12,327 bases of DNA from Deltaproteobacteria bacterium (lineage in GTDB: Bacteria; Myxococcota_A; Polyangia; Palsa-1104; JAEUJZ01), in NCBI GenBank assembly GCA_017990795.1, contig JAGNNG010000012.1:1-12327 (forward strand). Reading direction: 5' to 3'. Below the pieces are notes generated by a model. That model ran no database searches, was not told where the DNA came from, and saw only the letters and a program-made list of their open reading frames with translations. Of the stretch, positions 7,128 to 12,327 are shown in pieces (position 1 is the first letter of the stretch; the number at the start of each line of letters is the position of its first letter). The translations under genes and the position numbers were made by a program.

Positions 7128-7766
7128 ATGTCCAATGCCACGTCGAACTGGGCCCAGCAAGGGCAAGCTAGAATCCTGCGTTACTGGAGCGTAGTCATCG
7201 GCATGCTCTACGAGCTAGGAGACGGCTGGCCTGGCTATCGCTACACCGAGAGCGAGCGCGCCGACCTTGCAAAGCTATGTAGCGATATGCCCGGCAAGCA
7301 GATTTGGGCGTTTTTGGGAATCAACACGCTGATATCCCTGGTGATTGCGGCAGGGCTGGTGCTTTTCGGGATGTTGCCCGGGCTGCACTTGATTGCGCCC
7401 AAACTAGAGGACCTGCAGTTTGGGCCGTTTGCGGTACTGCTGGGTAGCTTGTGTGTGCTCATGGTCAGCTTGGGGGTGCCGGTTGCGATGGGCACCACGG
7501 CGGCGCTGCTAAATTATGTGTGGCCGTGGTCGCCGCCAGCAGACCCGGGGCCTGAAGTGATCTCGCGGCTTTTACGCAAGATGCTGCGGCAGTTTTTTGT
7601 CATGGGCGTGCTGGGTGTGGTGCTTAGCATGGGCATAGCCGCTGGGTGTCACTTTGGTGGCGTCGATGGTACTGCGGGCGGTGGTTTGCTCATCGCGGTG
7701 TTGCGTATGGTGGCACCTATGGTGACGGTGGCCACCCTGGGCTACTACCTGCTCGGACGTCGTTAG
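7128..7766 (+). CDS. four-helix membrane protein, hypothetical, 212 aa
   Basis: I do not recognise the family. From the ATG at 7128 the protein has a hydrophilic N-terminal part of about 60 residues (RILRYWSVVIGMLYELGDGW and a Glu/Arg-rich stretch). Four likely transmembrane segments follow: around FLGINTLISLVIAAGLVLFG, FAVLLGSLCVLMVSLGVPVA, FVMGVLGVVLSMGIAAG and AVLRMVAPMVTVATLGYYLL. A short loop with WPWSPPADPGPE separates the two pairs, and the protein ends LLGRR. The two-plus-two arrangement would place both ends on the same side, most likely the cytoplasm. The frame is open to a GTG at 7086, but the extra 14 residues are unlikely and that codon adjoins the terminator tail. No good ribosome binding site precedes 7128. 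An accessory or immunity role for the upstream protein is possible but is argued against by the intervening terminator. Confidence 0.75.
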   Translation: MSNATSNWAQQGQARILRYWSVVIGMLYELGDGWPGYRYTESERADLAKLCSDMPGKQIWAFLGINTLISLVIAAGLVLFGMLPGLHLIAPKLEDLQFGPFAVLLGSLCVLMVSLGVPVAMGTTAALLNYVWPWSPPADPGPEVISRLLRKMLRQFFVMGVLGVVLSMGIAAGCHFGGVDGTAGGGLLIAVLRMVAPMVTVATLGYYLLGRR

Positions 7767-7798
7767 TCTGCACCGTCGTTCGCACTGGGCCCCAGGTC

Positions 7799-8311
7799 TT
7801 AGGGCTCCCAGATTTCATACAAAGAGTCGATGCCTCTGCGCTGGCTGCGAAAGTCTGGGCGTCCGCTTAGGAGCAGGCTTAGAAGGTCAGCGGGAAGCTC
7901 ACCCAGCGGGCGCCGAGCCGGGGTGGTAGTAAGACGGGCTACCACCTGGGCGCTGTGACCCAAGCAGTGATAGTAGACGACTACGAGCTGGCCGCTGGGG
8001 GACGGTTCGCCTGTAGCTGCCGGTGCCGTTTGGTCTGTTGGTCGCAGGTGCGCTCGCAGTAGACGTACAGGCCAGCCGTGCAAGCTGCGCTGCTGCTTAT
8101 CCATCACGACCTTAGCCGTAAGGTTTGGCGCACTTAGCTGGGCCTGCGCCAAGACCTGCGCAATGCTCTGGTCTGGGTCGGCTGCGGGATGGCACAGCGG
8201 GCCTACTTCAACCTGCGCCGTCGGCGATTCAATCGCGGCGCTTGTGGCATCGCTGCGGGTGGTTCGAAAGGGCGGGCTCACCTCTAACACCAAGCGCATG
8301 CCTTCCATCAT
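7799..8311 (-). CDS. hypothetical protein, 170 aa
   Basis: No confident family. The N-terminal third alternates short hydrophobic and polar runs (MRLVLEVSPPF, AQVEVGPLC). The middle has MDKQQRSLHGWPVRLLRAHL, followed by a Thr/Pro/Ser-rich loop. The C-terminal part has a strong beta-strand candidate GQLVVVYYHCLGHSAQVVARL, then PADLLSLLLSGRPDF. The pattern of a 'GWPV' turn, a long strand ending in Tyr-Tyr, and a closing helix is like small PsbP/DcrB-type alpha-beta proteins, but this resemblance is weak. There is no signal peptide or membrane helix. Nearby in-frame ATGs at 8308 and 8299 are alternative starts; AAGAG lies before the first. It starts 41 bases from the divergent gene at 8353 and is convergent with the membrane-protein gene, 32 bases from its stop. 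Confidence 0.6.
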   Translation of the reverse strand: MMEGMRLVLEVSPPFRTTRSDATSAAIESPTAQVEVGPLCHPAADPDQSIAQVLAQAQLSAPNLTAKVVMDKQQRSLHGWPVRLLRAHLRPTDQTAPAATGEPSPSGQLVVVYYHCLGHSAQVVARLTTTPARRPLGELPADLLSLLLSGRPDFRSQRRGIDSLYEIWEP

Positions 8312-8352
8312 ACCTCGTTCTCTTTGCGGGCTTGCTTTGCAATAATAGACCG

Positions 8353-9255
8353 GTGATTGCCTGTCCTCCTGGCTGGTCTTTGCAAGTAGAGTCCAGTCGC
8401 TGCATCCTGACGCCGCCAGAAGGCGCAGGCGTGGGCGTTGTCACGTACACTTCCCTGGTGCGCCCGGTGGTGCGCTTTGCGCAGACGGTACAAGCGCTGC
8501 TTGCTAGTGATGCGCGCTTTTCCTCTGCAGCGACTCGGCTAGAGCAAAGTCCGATCGAGCCGCTAATTACCGCAGAAGGGGAATACGCTGCGCTGACCAC
8601 TGTTCGCGCCACCCTGCGTCAGCAAACGCTGCATCGCTACATCGGGGCGGTCTACGGCGATGACTGTCTTTCCGTCCTAGATGTAGTTGCAGTCAGCGAG
8701 CAGCACGCCGACTGGCTGGGGCAGCTAGCGCGGCACTTTTTGTATCACGCGCAGCTTGGATTGGGCGTGCGTCCTCGACGCTACTATCACAAGCCGCCCG
8801 CGGGCTGGATGCCGCTCGCAAGTGGCCTGGTCTGCACCTACTATCCGCCCGACTTTCCCAAAAATGCAGTGGCGCTAATTGCGCAGCCAGCGACGCCGCT
8901 TGAGGGCTCCATTGATGATGTCTGGGCCAGCTTGCTGCTTGGTTCGCAGCGGCTGAATTTTTTGATCGAGGACACGCACGGGCCCGAGCCGATTACCTCG
9001 GAGTCTGGGCTGCATGGCAAGACCTACTGCTTGGTCGGTCGCATGCCAGGTAACCCGCAGTCGTTTCGGGATCTAGTGGTACTGGCCGATGCGCGCTATC
9101 AGTACGCGCTGATGCTAGAGAGCGGAGACGCCAGAGCGCGTGAGCAGTGTCGGGCACTGCTGCCGCAGGTCGCGCGCTCCATTCGTCCCATTCCTTCGCC
9201 GCTGCACGAAAACGGCAAGGAACGCCCGACCTCGTTTGCCTACCTAACGAAATAG
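8353..9255 (+). CDS. hypothetical protein with two similar halves, possibly PsbP/DcrB-like, 300 aa
   Basis: The frame is open from 8125, but codons before 8353 overlap the divergent gene and read as unnatural sequence. I chose the GTG at 8353 (VIACPPGWSLQ); a TTG about 15-18 bases upstream is an alternative, and neither has a clear ribosome binding site. The protein seems to contain two copies of one fold. CPPGWSLQ...LTPPEGAGVGVVTY in the first half parallels KPPAGWMPL...YYPPDFPKNAVALI in the second. IGAVYGDDCLSVLDVVA then a helix parallels FRDLVVLADARYQYALML then a helix (CRALLPQVARSIRP). The order Pro-Gly-Trp, strands, small-residue turn, strands, terminal helix is what PsbP/DcrB (DUF1795) domains show; I treat that as a hint only. 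No lipobox or membrane helix is seen. It converges on the E1-like gene with a 21-base gap. Confidence 0.65.
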   Translation: MIACPPGWSLQVESSRCILTPPEGAGVGVVTYTSLVRPVVRFAQTVQALLASDARFSSAATRLEQSPIEPLITAEGEYAALTTVRATLRQQTLHRYIGAVYGDDCLSVLDVVAVSEQHADWLGQLARHFLYHAQLGLGVRPRRYYHKPPAGWMPLASGLVCTYYPPDFPKNAVALIAQPATPLEGSIDDVWASLLLGSQRLNFLIEDTHGPEPITSESGLHGKTYCLVGRMPGNPQSFRDLVVLADARYQYALMLESGDARAREQCRALLPQVARSIRPIPSPLHENGKERPTSFAYLTK

Positions 9256-9276
9256 TGCCGCAGCAGTAAGCCCGGC

Positions 9277-9849
9277 TTAGGTCCAGCTGGCGCCGTTTAG
9301 CGACACCATCACTTCGTGCTCTGCTTTTTTGCTGACGTAGTCTTGGATAACGCGCGCCAGGCTTGCTGACAAAAGGCCAATAAACGGCAGGTGTGCGCCG
9401 CCTTCGCAGGTGGCTTGACCCGCGACATCTTCGGGGTCGGGAACAAAGTTTCCATCCCAGCGCACCAGGCCAAAGCTGCCGTCTGCGGCCAGCGCTGCAT
9501 GCACCAGCTTTTTCTGCGCGCGGCGGGCATAGTCAGACAAGAGCTTGCGACTCTGCGCGTTGTCAAAGCAGTCGACTAGGAGGTCTGCACTTTGGCACAG
9601 CACCTCGACGTTGGTGCTCTCAATCCGTACGCCAAACGCTTCGCACTTCACGCCGTAAAAGTTCTGCAGCTGCAGCTTGAGGGCCTCTGCTTTGTTCTTG
9701 CCCAGCGACTGCTTTACAAACGCTTGCGCGGCCAGGTTTTTGGTCTCGACGCGGTCAAAGTCGATAAACACCAGCTCGGCACCCAAGCTGCGACAGAGCA
9801 TGGCTGCCGTCGAGCCAAGCGCGCCGACTCCGCAAAAAACGATCTTCAT
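9277..9849 (-). CDS. ThiF/E1-like adenylating enzyme, short form (190 aa)
   Basis: A member of the ThiF/MoeB/HesA superfamily, which uses ATP to adenylate the C-terminus of a ubiquitin-like or sulfur-carrier protein. The nucleotide-binding glycine motif is GVGALG (7-12) at the very N-terminus. Then come Asp30 and Asp32 in FIDFDRVETKNL, Asn38, Lys51 in LGKNKAEA, and the Asp93/Asp96 pair in LVDCFDNAQSRK, all standard E1-fold positions. Cys148 in ATCEGGAHLPFIGLL sits where E1-like enzymes often place a thioester or persulfide cysteine. The usual Arg after the Asn-Leu (NLxRQ) is replaced (NLAAQ). At 190 residues it lacks the N-terminal helix and zinc-binding CxxC pairs of MoeB/ThiF. GGAGAG precedes the ATG by 8 bases. 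It is the last gene of the right-hand cassette, 72 bp after the 81-residue gene. The substrate is probably that small protein (inference). Confidence 0.88.
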   Translation of the reverse strand: MKIVFCGVGALGSTAAMLCRSLGAELVFIDFDRVETKNLAAQAFVKQSLGKNKAEALKLQLQNFYGVKCEAFGVRIESTNVEVLCQSADLLVDCFDNAQSRKLLSDYARRAQKKLVHAALAADGSFGLVRWDGNFVPDPEDVAGQATCEGGAHLPFIGLLSASLARVIQDYVSKKAEHEVMVSLNGASWT

Positions 9850-9921
9850 GACCAGGCTCTCCGCTAATTCTTTTGGTCTGGTTTCGTGCTGCCTGCGTCT
9901 ACCTCTACGCGGGATGCAGTG

Positions 9922-10167
9922 CTATGCGCCGAATGGAACCTTGGGTCGTAGATAGATACGCAAGCCGCCGTGCGCAGAGTGGATGCGGTCGACCACGAAG
10001 CCATCAAAAGCACTGCGCGGCAGGTGCTTTAGCCACAGTCCTTTGATCTCGCCGTTTTGCACGACCTCGGCGGCCATGCGCTTGATCTCGTGGTCCGAGA
10101 GCTCTGCCGGAACTTGTCCGGGATAGTCTGCCGAGGTGCCGTTGTAAGTAATGTTCAGGGTTGCCAT
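9922..10167 (-). CDS. small protein, candidate ubiquitin-like modifier (81 aa)
   Basis: Size, position between a JAMM protease and an E1-like enzyme, and secondary-structure pattern suggest a beta-grasp protein. An opening strand ATLNITYNGTSADYP is followed by a helix SDHEIKRMAAEVVQNGEI, then strands around GFVVDRI and LRIYLRPKV. The C-terminus is YLRPKVPFGA, so there is no Gly-Gly tail. One Gly is second from the end, and removal of the final Ala would expose it. I cannot assign a named family with certainty, and a small beta-rich partner protein with no modifier function is the alternative. The ATG at 10167 has an excellent AAGGA at 6-7 bases, implying strong translation. It starts 25 bp after the JAMM gene stop and lies 72 bp before the E1 gene. 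Confidence 0.72.
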   Translation of the reverse strand: MATLNITYNGTSADYPGQVPAELSDHEIKRMAAEVVQNGEIKGLWLKHLPRSAFDGFVVDRIHSAHGGLRIYLRPKVPFGA

Positions 10168-10192
10168 GTGCGGTTCCTTTCCCTGTCGGTTC

Positions 10193-10651
10193 CTAGTCGT
10201 CGTGCGATCCCAGTGCGGTCCGTTCCCAATCCCCAGCTTCTTTCATTCCTGAGGCCAGGCGAAGCAGCGCAGCCCAAAATGGCTCCTGCCCGCTGTCTTC
10301 CCGTATGACCTGATCTTCGAAGTGGGGAGGACTGAAGTCTTCCTCTTCTGCTGCTGGCGCATCGCTTAAGGGACGCTGATAGCTGCGCAGCACCGAGCCA
10401 CCGGGCGCCACCACCCAGAAGCGTGGCCACTTGGAAAGCGCAGCACACAGCGCCGCCATCGTGCTCTCGTCTTCCGCAGAGAACCCAAGTGGGCCTACGG
10501 GATGACTGTGTACGATCTCTTCCAGCTCCTCACGATGCGTCCAGATGGCCTCCCAGCGTGCGCGGGAGTCCAGCAGTGCCACCGGACTTGTAGAGGCGTC
10601 GCTCCACAGGATGGCTCCGCCGCGACCAATCAGCAGACAGACTTCACGCAT
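10193..10651 (-). CDS. JAMM/JAB metalloprotease-like protein (152 aa)
   Basis: The zinc motif HxHx(7)SxxD is complete: His48, His50, Ser58 and Asp61 in VHSHPVGPLGFSAEDES. The family's catalytic Glu is best matched by Glu3 in REVCLLIG, the same EvCgLLiG context as in other JAMM domains and 45 residues before His48, the usual spacing. The N-terminal helix normally preceding that Glu is therefore absent. A TGA just upstream in frame leaves no longer start. After the core (WPRFWVVAPGGSVLRSYQ closes the sheet), an acidic linker AAEEEDF and a helical tail around FWAALLRLASGMKEAGDW form an extension. JAMM enzymes cleave isopeptide bonds or C-terminal residues of ubiquitin-like proteins; here the likely substrate is the 81-residue neighbour (inference). 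The start lies 8 bp after the preceding gene's stop. Confidence 0.88.
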   Translation of the reverse strand: MREVCLLIGRGGAILWSDASTSPVALLDSRARWEAIWTHREELEEIVHSHPVGPLGFSAEDESTMAALCAALSKWPRFWVVAPGGSVLRSYQRPLSDAPAAEEEDFSPPHFEDQVIREDSGQEPFWAALLRLASGMKEAGDWERTALGSHDD

Positions 10652-10659
10652 GGACGCAC

Positions 10660-11769
10660 CTAGTCATCGCCATCCTCCCAATCATCAAAGCCGCGCCGTA
10701 GCTGGCCCGGGCTGTGGCGCGTGATGACCAAGCGCCGCGTCGCGATGGCTTCGCCAAGTACCGAAGGCAGGCTCTCTAGCGTCACCATCGAGTCAGCTCC
10801 GGCTAGACACACGCCCGCATCAATCACCTGCAGCGTATTGGCGTTTACGATGGTGATAAAGCGCTGGCCACGAAAGCGGTAGGTGACTTCCAGCTGTCCA
10901 CCAGCAAGCTGACGACCATCCAAGAGCTGCGCATCTGCGGCCAGTAAGGCGGCTTCAGCACGGGCAAGAGGCGACTGCGTAGCTGCTCTGCGCCCGGGAT
11001 ACTGCACCGCAGGCGTCGGGTTACGGCGTGGCTGCCACGTTGGCGGAGCAGGCGGGGCAGGGACTGCGCGCTGCCGGTCTCGCTCGCTCTGGGCTTGTCG
11101 CTGGGCTTCTTGCTCCGCAGCTTGGGCTTGCCGCTGGGCTTCATGCTGCTGGGCTGCGTAGGCTCGGCGCTCTTCGACCAAGCGCTGTAGTGCTGCGTGC
11201 GCAGCATCTGGTCCGTGCTCGGCGATAGCAACAATGTCGGGCTGCAGCTCCAGCGGGGAAACGGGAATCCCCAGTCGCTCTGCAGCACGTGTGGCGATGG
11301 CATAGGCAAAAGCGGCGCGTAAAGAGGATGCAACTCCGCGTGTGGTTCCTAAGCCGCGCTGCTCTTCGTAGGCTTGTCGTGCGGCTTCTTCCGCTTCGCT
11401 CTCAAACTCGATGCTGTCAAACAGCAGCGCGCCATTTTCATAGCGACGGGTCACAAGCGGAGAAAAGCGTGGTGGCTCATCTGCGGGTAGCAGCTGCACA
11501 GTCGATACTTCGCCATTGCTACAGGCCAGCAGATCAAATGCGAAGTGGCCACGCACTGCAGGAAACGCCGTCAGATCTGGCTGCTGCGCTGCGCCCAAGA
11601 GCACTCTGCTTCCCTTCAGCTCGCACAGATAAAAGCCTGGGGCTGGGGGCGCTTGTCCGGGCTTTAGCTCGATGCGTAGGCGCTGGCCGCGACCGTTGTG
11701 TAAAAACGGGCCTGAAAAGTAGGGCAGCAGCAGCTCTTTTTTTTGGCCCAGAAACTTGCGGTAGTCCAT
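10660..11769 (-). CDS. unknown protein of the E1/JAMM cassette, two domains joined by a coiled coil (369 aa)
   Basis: I cannot name the family. The N-terminal domain (about 1-200) starts MDYRKFLGQKKELLLPYF and contains LTAFPAVRGHFAFDLLA, LLPADEPPRFSPLVTRRYENG and ALLFDSIEFESEAEEAARQA, all looking like a folded, conserved domain. Residues about 200-240 form a Gln/Ala/Arg/Glu-rich coiled coil (HEAQRQAQAAEQEAQRQAQS), followed by a Pro-rich linker. A compact C-terminal alpha/beta domain (about 270-358) has GGQLEVTYRFRGQRFITIV, TLQVIDAGVCLAG and ESLPSVLGEAI, and an acidic tail DDWEDGDD ends the protein. Only three Cys are present, in YLCEL, LACSN and GVCLAG. None sits in a recognisable E2 motif, but this is the only cassette member that could hide an E2-like or adaptor activity. 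It lies 15 bp after the VWA gene and 8 bp before the JAMM gene, so it is very probably in the same operon. Confidence 0.8.
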   Translation of the reverse strand: MDYRKFLGQKKELLLPYFSGPFLHNGRGQRLRIELKPGQAPPAPGFYLCELKGSRVLLGAAQQPDLTAFPAVRGHFAFDLLACSNGEVSTVQLLPADEPPRFSPLVTRRYENGALLFDSIEFESEAEEAARQAYEEQRGLGTTRGVASSLRAAFAYAIATRAAERLGIPVSPLELQPDIVAIAEHGPDAAHAALQRLVEERRAYAAQQHEAQRQAQAAEQEAQRQAQSERDRQRAVPAPPAPPTWQPRRNPTPAVQYPGRRAATQSPLARAEAALLAADAQLLDGRQLAGGQLEVTYRFRGQRFITIVNANTLQVIDAGVCLAGADSMVTLESLPSVLGEAIATRRLVITRHSPGQLRRGFDDWEDGDD

Positions 11770-11784
11770 GGCGTCTGTGCTGCG

Positions 11785-12327
11785 CTAGCGCTGCGCCGCT
11801 GCGGGCTTTTGTAAAAGCGGAGTGGCCATGACCTTGTCCACCCAGCCACCTTGCGGCTTGGCGGCCACTTTGGAGCTTAGCGGTGGCGCGCCATCCAGTA
11901 GCGCACGCAGGACACGCGGCACTTGATAGGGGTCATCAAACTGCGCCACGGCAATCTCGGAAAACGGTACTTTCAGTGCTGCTGCGGCACCCTTGACCGT
12001 GTTTCCTCGGTTGTTGCTCATGCTGAGGATGAGCGCTATTCCAGAGGGCTCGTAGCCGCACTCGCCAAAGACCTTGGCGAACTTCTCTGGGTCCTCGCCA
12101 TCTTCATCGCCCACTACGATGACTAGCAGCTGCGCAGTCTCTGGAATGCGGATTCCTTTTTTGAAGAAGGCGCGGATGGCAGAGCCGTGGATGGTGCCGC
12201 CAAACGCATTGACCTTCGCCAGCATGTGCTGCACTGCCGTGCGCGAGGCGGCCTTGGCAGCCAGCACCGTGCCCATGGTGTCAAACGTCGCGATGTGCAG
12301 CTTGTCCGCAGGAAAGCCCTGCAGGAT
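11785..12327 (-). CDS. von Willebrand A domain protein, TROVE/Ro60-like, partial (start off the right edge)
   Basis: The last 180 residues are visible; the reading frame is open to the edge. They begin ILQGFPADKLHIATFDT, the pattern seen at the matching point of the VWA half of Ro60/Rsr-type TROVE proteins. Next are VNAFGGTIHGSAIRAFFKKG, whose GGT supplies the MIDAS threonine, and LLVIVVGDEDGEDPEKF, which supplies the MIDAS aspartate. The N-terminal DxSxS motif and any RNA-binding TROVE HEAT repeats would lie outside the window, so it may equally be a stand-alone VWA protein. The C-terminal tail after the VWA fold (GGWVDKVMATPLLQKPAAAQR) is basic and Pro/Ala-rich. It is the first visible gene of the cassette, 15 bp before the 369-residue gene. 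VWA domains act as metal-dependent protein-binding scaffolds, so a substrate-recruiting role is possible. Confidence 0.85.
   Translation of the reverse strand: MLQGFPADKLHIATFDTMGTVLAAKAASRTAVQHMLAKVNAFGGTIHGSAIRAFFKKGIRIPETAQLLVIVVGDEDGEDPEKFAKVFGECGYEPSGIALILSMSNNRGNTVKGAAAALKVPFSEIAVAQFDDPYQVPRVLRALLDGAPPLSSKVAAKPQGGWVDKVMATPLLQKPAAAQR

Noticed and set aside
5813..7141. 442-codon minus-strand open frame opposite the C-terminal half of the 886-aa protein
   Set aside because: It is a Leu/Pro-rich shadow caused by the Gly/Lys-rich codons of the real gene, and it spans the terminator.
8125..8352. N-terminal extension of the 300-aa protein
   Set aside because: It overlaps the divergent gene and reads as Arg/Ser/Cys-rich sequence with no homology-like features.
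9267..9279. TAAGCC-C-GGCTTA palindrome between convergent genes as a terminator
   Set aside because: The stem has only 6 bp with a one-base loop and no T tract on either strand.

Overview
This 12.3 kb window looks like chromosomal DNA of a moderately GC-rich Gram-negative bacterium. The succinylase-type dap genes (dapD, dapE and a probable dapC), the large low-complexity protein with a DUF4157-like domain, and the many lineage-specific hypothetical proteins suggest a myxobacterial or bradymonad-type (former delta-proteobacterial) host. That placement is inference from gene content, not a database match.

Layout from left to right. Bases 1-294 hold a tandem array of 42-bp repeats with no convincing gene; it decays toward the gene beside it and continues past the left edge. 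Bases 326-3474, all on the minus strand, form a compact operon dapD > dapE > aminotransferase. It covers three consecutive steps of meso-diaminopimelate/lysine synthesis, with a 4-bp ATGA overlap between dapD and dapE and a 12-bp gap before the aminotransferase. A low-GC intergenic region then leads to two plus-strand genes: a 137-residue unknown protein and an 886-residue protein. The larger protein has a Gly-rich N-terminus, a long His/Glu-rich repeat tract, a degenerate DUF4157-like domain (EELGH in place of HExxH) and a long Gly/Lys-rich amphipathic C-terminal half. It is followed by a strong intrinsic terminator, then a four-helix membrane protein. A divergent pair of unknown genes follows (7799-8311 minus, 8353-9255 plus); the plus-strand one appears internally duplicated.

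The right end (9277 to the edge) is a minus-strand cassette of five closely spaced genes. In transcription order they are: a von Willebrand A protein resembling the VWA half of TROVE/Ro60 proteins (its start is off the edge); a 369-residue conserved-looking unknown with a coiled-coil linker; a JAMM/JAB metalloprotease; an 81-residue possible ubiquitin-like beta-grasp protein; and a short ThiF/E1-like adenylating enzyme. E1 + JAMM + small Ubl-sized protein is the signature of prokaryotic ubiquitin-like conjugation or sulfur-carrier systems. This version has no recognisable E2, carries a VWA/TROVE-like partner, and its putative modifier ends in Phe-Gly-Ala rather than Gly-Gly. It is the best candidate here for an undescribed system, followed by the DUF4157-like protein. 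I see no tRNA, rRNA, CRISPR array, transposase or insertion sequence.
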